The translations under genes were made by a program, and so were the position numbers. From Bradyrhizobium sp. LHD-71 (GTDB lineage: Bacteria > Pseudomonadota > Alphaproteobacteria > Rhizobiales > Xanthobacteraceae): 64,000 nucleotides of DNA. Positions within the stretch are counted from its first letter, which is position 1, and each line of letters begins with the position of its first letter. The notes under the pieces were generated by a model, which saw only the letters and a list, made by a program, of their open reading frames with translations, was not told the origin of the DNA and made no database searches. This document shows, one piece after another, positions 16,383 to 25,235 of the stretch. Location of the stretch: NCBI RefSeq assembly GCF_031157255.1, contig NZ_JAVIFX010000037.1, positions 1 to 64,000 on the forward strand, written 5' to 3'.

Positions 16383-17384
16383 TTACCCGAGCGCTTCCTT
16401 GTTGACCACGTTGTCGCGAATGATGTCCCCGTCGAACGCGCTGAGGATGTTCTTTGCGGTCTGCAAGCTCATGCGGTCCGTGGCCTCGCGGGTCACGCCC
16501 GCCAGATGCGGTGCGGTGATGACGTTCGCGAGCTTGAACAGCGGATTGTCCGGCTGCGGCGGCTCCTGCGCAAAGACGTCGAGGCCGGCGCCGGAGAGCT
16601 TGCCCGTGGTCAGCGCCGCATAGAGCGCGGGCTCATCGACGATGCCGCCGCGTGCGGTATTGATGAGATATGCCGAGGGCTTCAGCCTCGCCAGCCGGTC
16701 GGCATTGAACATGCCGACAGTCTCTGGCGACTTCGGGCAGTGGATGCTGATGAAGTCGGCGCGCGGCAGCACGGCATCGAGGTCGGTCACGGGCTCCGCA
16801 CCCGCAGCCGAGATTTCCTCAGCCTGTTTGAATGGATCGTAAACCAAAACATTCATTTCCATCGCTAGACAGCGTTTCACCGTGCGCGTGCCGATGCGGC
16901 CGAAGCCGATGACGACGACGGTCTTGCCCAGCACATCATAGGGGATTGCGTTGATGCGCTCGGGCCAGCGGCTCTGCTTGACGAGCGCATCGAGCTCGGC
17001 GCCGCGTTTGGCCAGCGCCAGCATCATGAACAATGCCGCTTCCGCCACCGATGGCGAATTGGCGATGCCGGTGGTCATCAGTGGGATCCTGCGCTTGTTC
17101 AGCGCAGGAATGTCGACCGCGTCGAAGCCGACACCGATGCGAGTGACGACACGCATGTCGCCGGACGAGTTCAATTCGTCCTCACCGAAGCGGGTGCCGC
17201 CAAGGGCCACTGCGTGCACCGGCGCGTGCTGGCGGAGCAGGGCGTTGAAGTCCGCAGCGGTGATGGCATTCGGGAAGGTGACGGTCTCGATGTCGCTGCG
17301 CTCTTTCAGGACCGCCATGCCGCTCGCCGAGAAAGTCTCGGTCACCAGCACCTTTTTCTTGTTCGTCGCAGCTGCCGTCGCCAT
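16383..17384 (-). CDS. D-2-hydroxyacid dehydrogenase (SerA-like)
   Basis: The product has 333 residues and GAGG 9 nt before the ATG. The D-2-hydroxyacid dehydrogenase layout is complete: VTRIGVGFDAVD in the catalytic domain, the Rossmann motif VIGFGRIGTRTVKRC at about 154-168, ARGGIVDEPAL with the catalytic Arg nearby, GLDVFAQEPP with the Glu, and TAPHLAGVTREATDRM with the catalytic His. It would oxidise a D-2-hydroxy acid or reduce a 2-keto acid with NAD(H). Length is shorter than serine-pathway PGDH with ACT domains. The RraA-like gene diverges from it, which suggests joint work on a keto acid. Confidence 0.9.
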   Translation of the reverse strand: MATAAATNKKKVLVTETFSASGMAVLKERSDIETVTFPNAITAADFNALLRQHAPVHAVALGGTRFGEDELNSSGDMRVVTRIGVGFDAVDIPALNKRRIPLMTTGIANSPSVAEAALFMMLALAKRGAELDALVKQSRWPERINAIPYDVLGKTVVVIGFGRIGTRTVKRCLAMEMNVLVYDPFKQAEEISAAGAEPVTDLDAVLPRADFISIHCPKSPETVGMFNADRLARLKPSAYLINTARGGIVDEPALYAALTTGKLSGAGLDVFAQEPPQPDNPLFKLANVITAPHLAGVTREATDRMSLQTAKNILSAFDGDIIRDNVVNKEALG

Positions 17385-17542
17385 CGCGTGTTCCTCACTG
17401 AACCAGTCTTTGATCTCACCGCGTATCGCAAGCCTACGGTTGCATCAATATGCCGTTTGCATGCTGCGACAGTCCGGCCTTGCCGCTGGCGGGCAGAGAA
17501 GGCAGTGTGGGCCAAGTTTGTGGACCATCAGGAGGAACGACT

Positions 17543-18262
17543 GTGTCTCATCCGGCAACCGCGCCGCTGCCTGCTTCCGTGCTCGAGGCGCTGAGGAAAT
17601 TCGACACGCCAACGATCTGCAACGCGATGGAAATCGTCGCGCCTGAACGGCGGCTGACGGGATTCACGGTGAAGCCGCTGGTCTGCCCGTTTCCAAATCT
17701 GCCGCCGATCGTCGGCTATGCACGCACCGCGACGATCCGCGCCGCGACCACACCGAGCCTGCAGGGCGCCGCCGCCCGCGATCAGCGCGCAGCGTATTAC
17801 GAGCATGTCGGCACCGGTCCTGGACCGACGGTCAGCGTCATCCAGGACCTCGACGGCGCCAATGTCGGCTACGGCGCGTTCTGGGGTGAGGTGCAAAGCA
17901 ACGTCCACAAGGCGCTTGGTTGCCTTGGTGTCGTCACCGATGGCTCGATCCGCGACATCCCGCAATGGGCACCGGACTTCCAGGCGCTGGCCGGTTCGAT
18001 CGGTCCGTCACACGCGCATGTGCATCTGGCGGGCTTCGGCGAGACCGTCAGCGTCGCCGGAATGATCGTCCGCCCGGGTGATCTCATTCACGCCGATTGC
18101 CACGGCGCGATCGTCATTCCCTTCGAGGTCGCCGAGAAGCTTCCCGCAGCCGCCGACCTGCTGGCGCGGCGCGAGGAAGTGATCCTGACGATCGCGCGCT
18201 CGAAGGATTTCACCCTCGAGAAGCTGAAGGCGGCCATGGCCAAATCGGCGGAGATTCACTGA
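17543..18262 (+). CDS. RraA-family protein (HMG-type aldolase/decarboxylase-like)
   Basis: The product has 239 residues from a GTG at 17543 with GGAGG 8 nt upstream. The frame is open to 17450 but earlier residues are unlike the family. It carries the RraA fold hallmark GCLGVVTDGSIRDIPQW (G-x3-DG-x2-RD, the Mg and keto-acid site) and an early TPTICNAME that matches the family start. Family members include 4-hydroxy-4-methyl-2-oxoglutarate/oxaloacetate lyases and the RNase E regulator RraA. The longer N-terminal region and the RD pair favour the lyase type. It diverges from the 2-hydroxyacid dehydrogenase. Confidence 0.8.
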   Translation: MSHPATAPLPASVLEALRKFDTPTICNAMEIVAPERRLTGFTVKPLVCPFPNLPPIVGYARTATIRAATTPSLQGAAARDQRAAYYEHVGTGPGPTVSVIQDLDGANVGYGAFWGEVQSNVHKALGCLGVVTDGSIRDIPQWAPDFQALAGSIGPSHAHVHLAGFGETVSVAGMIVRPGDLIHADCHGAIVIPFEVAEKLPAAADLLARREEVILTIARSKDFTLEKLKAAMAKSAEIH

Positions 18263-18311
18263 TCGTTGTGGTCGTCCCGGCGCGCGCTGGGCTCGGCGGG
18301 ACGACCATCCA

Positions 18312-19448
18312 TCATCCCTTGTTCGGGTTGATCAGGTACTTCTCGCCGGTCGCGCGCTTGTTGTAGACGGCGATTTCCGCCGGCTGCAGCACCTCCGCCA
18401 GCGAGATCACCTTCGCGTAGTGACTCGCGAAGGTGGTCTTCAACTCGCTCGCCACTCGCGCACGCAGCCTGGCCGTGTCGGCAGCGCCGATCTTTTGCAG
18501 GAACGGCGTCAGCAGGAAGCCGCCGACGCCCCAGGCCATGCCATAGTCGCGGCCGAGCTCGGTCGGGCCCAGGTTCAACCGGCCGTAGATGTAGGCCTGC
18601 TTGTGCACGGTGGAGCCGTAGCGGCTGTAGGTCTTTGCGTTCAGGTTCGCCGCCGTCTCCATGCAGCTCAGGATCTGGCCGGCCAGCTTGCCGCCGCCGA
18701 TGGCGTCGAACGCGATCGTCGCACCCGTCTCCGAGAGCGCGCGAGTCAGATCCGCAATGAAGGTCGGCGAGGTCGAGTTGCAGACGTATTTGGCGCCGAG
18801 GTCGCGCAGGATCTTTTCCTGATCGGCGCTGCGGACGACGTTGACGAGGGCGATGCCGTCCTTGAGGCAGATCTTGTTGAGCATCTGGCCCAGGTTGGAA
18901 GCGGCCGCGGTATGGACCAGCGCGGTGTGTCCCTCGCGGCGCATGGTCTCGGTCATGGCGAGCGCGGTCAGCGGATTGACGAACCACGATGCACCGTCAG
19001 CCGGGGTCGTGCCCTCGGGAAGCACCTGGCAGTCCGATGCCTCCAGGCAGCGGTACTGCGTGTACATGCCGCCGCCGATCATCGACACGGTCTTGCCCAG
19101 AAGCGCCTTGGCTGCCGTACCTGCCTTCACCACGACGCCCGCGCCTTCGTTGCCGACGGGCATCGATTGATCGAGGCGCGCGGCGAGCCCTTTCAGGAAG
19201 TGCTGCGGAACGGGCGCGGTGATCACCGGGCTGTCGCTCGTGCCTGACGCCTTCACGGCCGCCATGTCGGCGGGACCAAACAGCAGGCCAAGGTCCGACG
19301 GATTGAGCGGCGTCGCCTCGACGCGCACCAGCACCTCGTCATCGGCCGGTTCCGGCACTTTCACCCGCGCCAACGAAACCTCGAGTTCGCCGCTCTTCTT
19401 GATCAGCGAACGGAGCTGCAGCCCGGTCTCAGCGACTGTGGTGTTCAA
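18312..19448 (-). CDS. Zinc-type alcohol dehydrogenase/quinone oxidoreductase family protein
   Basis: The product has 378 residues and GGAGG before the ATG. The medium-chain dehydrogenase layout is clear: PADDEVLVRVEATPLNPSDLG at the start, MPVGNEGAGVVVKAG, then GHTALVHTAAASNLGQMLNKI in the nucleotide-binding domain (the A-A-A-S-x-L-G cofactor loop of the quinone-oxidoreductase branch). The structural zinc cysteines of alcohol dehydrogenases are absent, and the middle is longer than usual with an extended VPQHFLKGLAARL insert. It would reduce a quinone or enal with NADPH. It is transcribed with obgE, 74 nt downstream, though coupling is not shown. Confidence 0.85.
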   Translation of the reverse strand: MNTTVAETGLQLRSLIKKSGELEVSLARVKVPEPADDEVLVRVEATPLNPSDLGLLFGPADMAAVKASGTSDSPVITAPVPQHFLKGLAARLDQSMPVGNEGAGVVVKAGTAAKALLGKTVSMIGGGMYTQYRCLEASDCQVLPEGTTPADGASWFVNPLTALAMTETMRREGHTALVHTAAASNLGQMLNKICLKDGIALVNVVRSADQEKILRDLGAKYVCNSTSPTFIADLTRALSETGATIAFDAIGGGKLAGQILSCMETAANLNAKTYSRYGSTVHKQAYIYGRLNLGPTELGRDYGMAWGVGGFLLTPFLQKIGAADTARLRARVASELKTTFASHYAKVISLAEVLQPAEIAVYNKRATGEKYLINPNKG

Positions 19449-19521
19449 TTGTGCCTCCCTGTGACGATGCGAGTAGCGATGAAGAATAAAGGAAGGGGAA
19501 TAATCGTGCGAATTACATTCG

Positions 19522-20583
<1,062 letters not shown>

Positions 20584-20645
20584 TCAGGCCTAGCGCAGCG
20601 GGTGCAGGGCCGCAACCGAATAGCGCCTTGTCCGGCGGCCCGACG

Positions 20646-20779
20646 AGTGCGCTGGATTCGACATTCGTACCAAATCCAAAAAGCGCACTAGCTTCATCAA
20701 GTTAATAGTGTCCCGCTTGCTTCTAACGTTCGCACACGAGGTTGCCGCAAAGCTATCTGAACGTTAGAAGCGGGACACC
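20646..20779. repeat. Composite double-hairpin element, second locus
   Basis: Hairpin one has outer arms 20646-20653 (AGTGCGCT) and 20682-20689, a 4-nt bulge (AAAA, 20678-20681) on the 3' arm and a short inner stem GGATT/AATCC. Hairpin two has arms 20707-20731 and 20759-20779, starts AGTGTCCCGC, and has a 4-nt extra TTGC on the 5' arm. The spacer (CACTAGCTTCATCAA...) is nearly that of the 5347-5511 pair (CACTAGAATCATCAA). The loop of hairpin two has GTTGCCGCAAAG, like GTTGCCGCGAG in the first locus. It lies between obgE and a divergent transporter gene. Confidence 0.8.
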
Positions 20780-20870
20780 ATCCTTACAGCTTTGGTTGCG
20801 TGCCGGACTTTTCAACCCTTGAAGGGGGCCGGGCGCGGGCCTAATGGGGTTTCATCGCCAGGACGCCAGC

Positions 20871-21788
20871 ATGACCGCGACGCCGCTTGCCACCGGACGC
20901 GACGAGCGTTCCGTCCGCCTCGCCGGCATCGGCCTGATGCTGGCGGGCGTATGCCTGTTCTCATTCGGCGATGCACTGGGCAAACTGCTGGTCGCGACCT
21001 ATTCTGTCGGCCAGTTGTTGATGCTGCGAGCGCTGGCGGCGCTGCTGCTGGTGGCGCCGTTTGTCTGGCGCGCCCGCGCCGAATTCGCGAGGATGCCGCG
21101 CCCCGGCATGCAGCTCCTGCGCGTGACGCTGTCCGCCGGCGAGGTCGCGGCCTTCTTCGCGGCCACGATCTATCTGCCGCTGGCCGATGTGATCACCTTC
21201 TATATGGCGGGTCCGATCTTCGTCACCGCGCTGTCGGCCGTGCTGCTCGGCGAGAAGGTCGGATGGCGACGCTGGACCGCGGTTGCAGTCGGCTTCTGCG
21301 GCGTCCTGATCGCGCTGAAGCCATCGGCGCAGACCGTGAGCTGGCCGGCGCTGATCGCGCTCGGCGGCAGTCTCGCCTTCGCCGGGTTGATGGTTGTGAC
21401 ACGCTCCGTGCGCGGCACGTCCGACATCGTGCTGGCCTCGAGCCAGTTCGCCGCGGCGCTGGTCTTGGGCGCGGTGATGGCGCCATTCGGCTGGGTGACG
21501 CCTGCGGCCGGCGATCTCGGATTGTTCGCACTGGCGGCCTGCATCGCCGTGGCGGCACTGCTCTGCGTCAACCGTTCGCTCAAGCTCGCGCCGGCGAGCG
21601 TCGTCGTGCCGTATCAGTACACCATGATCATCTGGGCCGGGATCTTCGGCTACCTCGTGTTCAACGACGTGCCTTCGACCAACATCATCGTCGGCGCGGC
21701 CGTGATCATCGGCGCGGGCTTCTATATCTTTCTGCGCGAACGAAGGTTCGCCGCGGCCGAGGCGCCGCCCGCCATGCCGCCGGCCTGA
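20871..21788 (+). CDS. EamA/DMT-superfamily transporter, paralog 1
   Basis: The product has 305 residues from the ATG at 20871. Ten membrane helices in two EamA repeats are visible, with the first pair joined by ARMPRPGMQLLRV and the second repeat opened at SWPALIALGGSLAFAG. It is a drug/metabolite exporter-type protein with an unknown substrate. Length and helix count are normal. It is one half of a convergent pair with the acetyltransferase downstream on the other strand, with a 67-nt overlap of 3' ends. The pair is duplicated next door. Confidence 0.85.
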   Translation: MTATPLATGRDERSVRLAGIGLMLAGVCLFSFGDALGKLLVATYSVGQLLMLRALAALLLVAPFVWRARAEFARMPRPGMQLLRVTLSAGEVAAFFAATIYLPLADVITFYMAGPIFVTALSAVLLGEKVGWRRWTAVAVGFCGVLIALKPSAQTVSWPALIALGGSLAFAGLMVVTRSVRGTSDIVLASSQFAAALVLGAVMAPFGWVTPAAGDLGLFALAACIAVAALLCVNRSLKLAPASVVVPYQYTMIIWAGIFGYLVFNDVPSTNIIVGAAVIIGAGFYIFLRERRFAAAEAPPAMPPA

Positions 21789-22342
21789 AATCCTGTGCGT
21801 GGAAGCGCGGTGTTGACGTGCGGGAAATCGCCCCCGCGCGGCTTGGAAAACAGCATCGTCTCGCCGTCGCGGACGAATCCGACCTTCTCCTGCACCCGCA
21901 GCGAGGCTGCATTCTCCGTAAAGGCGCCCGAGTAGAGCGTTTCGGCATCAGTGATCTTGAAAAGGTGCTGAGCGAAGGCGCCGAGGGTTTCGCTCATGTA
22001 GCCGTGTCCCCAGAACGGCTCGCCGATCCAGTAGCCGATATTCGGGCCCGGGCCGCGCTGCAGGGCATTTGCCTTGCGCAGACGCACGCCGATCATGCCG
22101 ATGAACCTGCCGTCCTTGGTGATGGCGAGCACGTCCTCGTTCAGCTCGGGCGAACACGCGATGACCTGGCTGACGAACCATTCGGCGTCGTTCGCCGTGT
22201 ACGGCCAGGGCGGCGACGACAGGAAGCGCACCACATTCCAGTTGTTGAACAGCGCGAACAGGGGCGCCGCGTCGTCCGGTCGGAGCGGCCGCAGCAGCAG
22301 GCGCTTCGTTGAAAGCGTGCAACTGTCGTCGAGCAGTTTCAT
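21722..22342 (-). CDS. RimJ/RimL-type GNAT acetyltransferase, paralog 1
   Basis: The product has 206 residues. Typical RimJ/L start: LSTKRLLLRPLRPDDAAPLFALFNN. The acetyl-CoA site falls in PNIGYWIGEPFWGHGYMSETLGAF, with ENAASLRVQEKVGFVRDG as the C-terminal N-x-x-S-x-x-V-x-E-K-x-GF signature. The last 40 residues lie past the core and overlap the 3' end of the transporter gene on the other strand, so the natural C-terminus may be extended. Family members acetylate protein N-termini or small amines. The substrate is unknown. Confidence 0.8.
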   Translation of the reverse strand: MKLLDDSCTLSTKRLLLRPLRPDDAAPLFALFNNWNVVRFLSSPPWPYTANDAEWFVSQVIACSPELNEDVLAITKDGRFIGMIGVRLRKANALQRGPGPNIGYWIGEPFWGHGYMSETLGAFAQHLFKITDAETLYSGAFTENAASLRVQEKVGFVRDGETMLFSKPRGGDFPHVNTALPRTGFQAGGMAGGASAAANLRSRRKI

Positions 22343-22478
22343 TCGATGTCTCCCCCGTAACGATAATTGACCTCTATGTGAGCTGGATCGAGTTGCCGCG
22401 TGCAGGTATTCGCCTTAACCTGCTCGCAAAGAGTCGGCGTCATTGAAGCCGGCCCCGTGCAAGGCTCCAGCCGCCGTC

Positions 22479-23405
22479 ATGAGCTCCATCTCCACGCAAT
22501 CGACTGCGGTGACGGTCGCCCGCTCGACGGTCACGGCCGGCATCCTGTTCATGTTGGCGAGCATCACGCTCTACTCCTGCCTTGATGCGCTGGCGAAGTG
22601 GACCGTGACGATGTACGCCGCGGCGCAGTTCCTGCTGATCCGATCGACCACATCGATTGCCGTGCTGCTGCCGTTCCTCGCCCGCAACAACTTCGCAGCG
22701 CTCAGAAACGTGCCGCGCCCAGGCCTGCAGGCGGTGCGTGTGGCGCTCTCGGTGACCGAGGTGTTGCTGTTCTTGACCGCGATCTATTACCTGCCGCTCG
22801 CCGACGCCATCACCTGTTACCTGTCGGCGCCGATCCTGGTTGTTGCCTTGTCGGCGGTCTTTCTCGGCGAGCAGGTTGGCTGGCGGCGCTGGCTTGCAGT
22901 GCTGGTCGGCTTCATCGGCGTCGTCATCGCCATGCGACCGTCCACCTCGTCGCTCTCGGTCGGGGTGCTGATCGCGATCGCCGGTGCGTTCTGCTCGGCA
23001 GTGCTGATGATCGTCACGCGCGAGCTGCGCGGCACCTCGCAGACGTTTCTTGCCTTCAGCCAGATGAGCGGCACGCTGCTGTTCGGTGCGGTGGTCGCGC
23101 CGTTTCAGTGGGTCACGCCGGAGTGGACGCATGTCGGCATCTTCCTCGTCGCGGGGCTCGTCAGCGTCGGTGGTCTGCTCTGCGCCAATCGCTCGTTGTC
23201 GCTGGCACCAGCGAGCGTGCTGGCACCCTACAAGTTCACGGCGATCCTGTTTGCAGCGCTGTTCGGCTATATGGTCTTCGGCGACATCCCGCCGCTGACG
23301 ACGATCATCGGGGCCGCGATCATCGTCGCCTCCGGCCTCTTCATTTTCATGCGCGAGCGCAAACTCGCCCGCCCCGAGCCGGTGGTAACGCCGCAGCCGG
23401 GCTAG
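22479..23405 (+). CDS. EamA/DMT-superfamily transporter, paralog 2
   Basis: The product has 308 residues from the ATG at 22479. An upstream ATG at 22443 would add 12 residues. The sequence runs parallel to the first paralog through both repeats: PRPGLQAVRVALSVTEVLLF matches PRPGMQLLRVTLSAGEVAAF, and the second-repeat segments ANRSLSLAPASV and VNRSLKLAPASV also match. It has ten membrane helices. The 3' end overlaps the convergent acetyltransferase by 4 nt. The pair copy with 20871-22342 points to duplication. The substrate is unknown. Confidence 0.85.
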   Translation: MSSISTQSTAVTVARSTVTAGILFMLASITLYSCLDALAKWTVTMYAAAQFLLIRSTTSIAVLLPFLARNNFAALRNVPRPGLQAVRVALSVTEVLLFLTAIYYLPLADAITCYLSAPILVVALSAVFLGEQVGWRRWLAVLVGFIGVVIAMRPSTSSLSVGVLIAIAGAFCSAVLMIVTRELRGTSQTFLAFSQMSGTLLFGAVVAPFQWVTPEWTHVGIFLVAGLVSVGGLLCANRSLSLAPASVLAPYKFTAILFAALFGYMVFGDIPPLTTIIGAAIIVASGLFIFMRERKLARPEPVVTPQPG

Positions 23406-23992
23406 TGCCTTCGGGCGTCGCGCCAGCTCTTGAGCGAGGCCCACACGCCGCGGTCGAGCCGGAAGCGGTCGATCGGCACCGACGAGCCAAGCGACAGCAC
23501 GCGCCGGAGCTCGACGCCGGTCCACTGGAAGCCGCACTTCTCCAGCACGCGCCGCGAAGCCGGATTGACGACGCGGGCGCCGGCGCGAAGCTCGGTGCTG
23601 CCGAACTCCTCGAAGGCATAGTCGATCAGGGCGCGCGCGGCCTCGGTCGCATAGCCCTGGTCCCAGTGCGGGACGCCGAGCCAGTAGCCGATCTCAGGCG
23701 CAGCAACCTTGGCAAGGTCGATCCCGGCGACGCCAATCGGGTCGCCTTCGCGGGTGATCAGGAAGGTCGCGTCACGGGGCTGGGTGGCAATGGTTTCAAC
23801 GAATGCTTCCGCGTCGCTCACCCCATAAGGATGGGGCAGACGCGATGTATTCTGGGCAACGCGGCGATCATTGGCGAGGCGCGCAATTGCTTTTACGTCC
23901 GCGAGCGTCGGCCTGCGCAACACAAGCCGTTCGGTCTCGAGGACGACGCGACAGCTCTCCTGCAACTCGGTGACAGGCTTCTCCAACAGCAT
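23402..23992 (-). CDS. RimJ/RimL-type GNAT acetyltransferase, paralog 2
   Basis: The product has 196 residues. LETERLVLRRPTLADVKAIARLAND opens the protein, and APEIGYWLGVPHWDQGYATEAARALIDYAF is the acetyl-CoA loop region, with NPASRRVLEKCGFQWTG as the C-terminal signature. It corresponds segment by segment to the first paralog (IGYWIGEPFWGHGYMSE). It lies downstream on the same strand as rpmA, 133 nt from the rpmA stop. Protein N-terminal or ribosomal protein acetylation is a possible role, given the ribosomal neighbours, but this is inference. Confidence 0.8.
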   Translation of the reverse strand: MLLEKPVTELQESCRVVLETERLVLRRPTLADVKAIARLANDRRVAQNTSRLPHPYGVSDAEAFVETIATQPRDATFLITREGDPIGVAGIDLAKVAAPEIGYWLGVPHWDQGYATEAARALIDYAFEEFGSTELRAGARVVNPASRRVLEKCGFQWTGVELRRVLSLGSSVPIDRFRLDRGVWASLKSWRDARRH

Positions 23993-24125
23993 GGTCAGGC
24001 TCCTTTGTCGGCGCTCCCCTCAGCGCCAAATCAAAAGGGGGAGCCGGTGTCCCGTCTCCCCCTTTAGAGCCTGGATGGCGCCGCCGGTTCAACGAGATCC
24101 GGCGGAACGCAATGTCTCCACCGTG

Positions 24126-24398
24126 TTACTCTGCCGCTGCCTCGATCGTCGGAAGTACCGACACGTAGGTACGGCCTTTGGTTTTGGTACGGAACGCGAC
24201 GCGACCTTCCACCTTGGCGAACAGCGTGTGATCCGTGCCCATACCGACGTTCTCGCCGGGATGCCACGTCGTGCCGCGCTGGCGCGCAATGATGTTGCCC
24301 GGAACGACGTGTTCGCCGCCGAACGCCTTGATGCCGAGGCGCTTGCCTGCCGAGTCGCGCCCGTTGCGCGAGGAGCCGCCTGCCTTTTTGTGAGCCAT
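24126..24398 (-). CDS. rpmA: 50S ribosomal protein L27
   Basis: The product has 90 residues and the invariant L27 start [20 protein letters not shown], then [21 protein letters not shown] and [17 protein letters not shown]27 reaches the peptidyl transferase centre with its N-terminal tail. It lies 117 nt downstream of rplU on the minus strand, the standard rplU-rpmA arrangement, so one transcript is expected. Confidence 0.97.
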   Translation of the reverse strand: MAHKKAGGSSRNGRDSAGKRLGIKAFGGEHVVPGNIIARQRGTTWHPGENVGMGTDHTLFAKVEGRVAFRTKTKGRTYVSVLPTIEAAAE

Positions 24399-24515
24399 TG
24401 CTCGTCTCCGAATTCGTCGTCTTAGTAACCTAATTCCTTGACGGAATCATTTCATTTCTGCGCGCGCAGCCCAGTCCTTTACAGGCTTTTTCGCGGCGGC
24501 GCTCCCCGGCAGGGC

Positions 24516-24905
24516 CTACTCCTCGCCGGCGTCGGCCTCAGCCTTGGCTGGCGCCTTTTCCTTCTTCGGCCGCGGGCCGATCGAGGGCGCCTTGCCGTCG
24601 GTCAGGACCTCGGTGACGCGGATCACCGTGATCTCGTCGCGATAGCCACGCTTGCGGCGCGAGTTCTTGCGCCGGCGCTTCTTGAAGGCGATTACCTTCG
24701 GGCCGCGCTTGTGATCCAGCACTTCGGCCGCAACCGATGCGCCGGCCACGGTCGGAACGCCGAGCACCGGGGCGTCGCCGCCAACGACGAGAACCTCGCC
24801 AAGCTGCACGATCGTGCCGACATCGCCGGCGATCTTGCCAATTTCAAGCACATCATCCGGAACGACGCGGTATTGCCGGCCGCCGGTTTTGATGACTGCG
24901 AACAT
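24516..24905 (-). CDS. rplU: 50S ribosomal protein L21
   Basis: The product has 129 residues. It has the L21 start MFAVIKTGGRQYRVVPDD, and FKKRRRKNSRRKRGYRDEITVIRVTEV as the basic rRNA-binding part. A C-terminal Lys/Ala/Glu-rich tail of about 25 residues goes beyond the bacterial average of 103 and is common in Hyphomicrobiales. L21 binds 23S rRNA beside L20. The gene leads the rplU-rpmA operon. A hairpin about 125 nt upstream is a possible leader element. Confidence 0.97.
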   Translation of the reverse strand: MFAVIKTGGRQYRVVPDDVLEIGKIAGDVGTIVQLGEVLVVGGDAPVLGVPTVAGASVAAEVLDHKRGPKVIAFKKRRRKNSRRKRGYRDEITVIRVTEVLTDGKAPSIGPRPKKEKAPAKAEADAGEE

Positions 24906-25029
24906 CGTTTTTGTCCTTCGTGTTCAAATTCCGTCGCTCGGAGCGGGTCCGGCGCGGCTTCTTGTCAGTCGGTTATGGTCTGGTGTTTGGGCGGCCCATT
25001 CTTGATCGAGGGGCTCTGCCAAAACAAAC

Positions 25030-25049
25030 GGCGCGAAAAATCCCGCGCC
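25030..25049 (-). promoter_or_regulatory. Hairpin in the putative rplU leader
   Basis: GGCGCG and CGCGCC form a 6-bp GC stem around an 8-nt loop. Read on the minus strand, it is followed by GTTTGTTTT, so it resembles a weak terminator or attenuator some 125 nt before the rplU start. It could equally end an upstream minus-strand transcript, although no gene lies there. Confidence 0.35.
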
Positions 25050-25235
25050 GGGTTGGCAGGACTTATAGCCGCCCGATACCCGGAGTCAAGGAATTCGGAG
25101 CCAAAACGGCCCTGAAATGAAAGATTTAGGCGATTCTCGTCCGCCAAGGCCGGCGATTCGGTGCCGGCAGGGGCGCTGAAACCAACGGGTTCCTTCCCCG
25201 TTGTTTGTGCTCTCGGGCGATTGAAAGGGGCAATT

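Noticed and set aside
24906-25160. A tRNA gene upstream of rplU
   Set aside because: No T-loop GTTCRANTC or cloverleaf could be formed on either strand.
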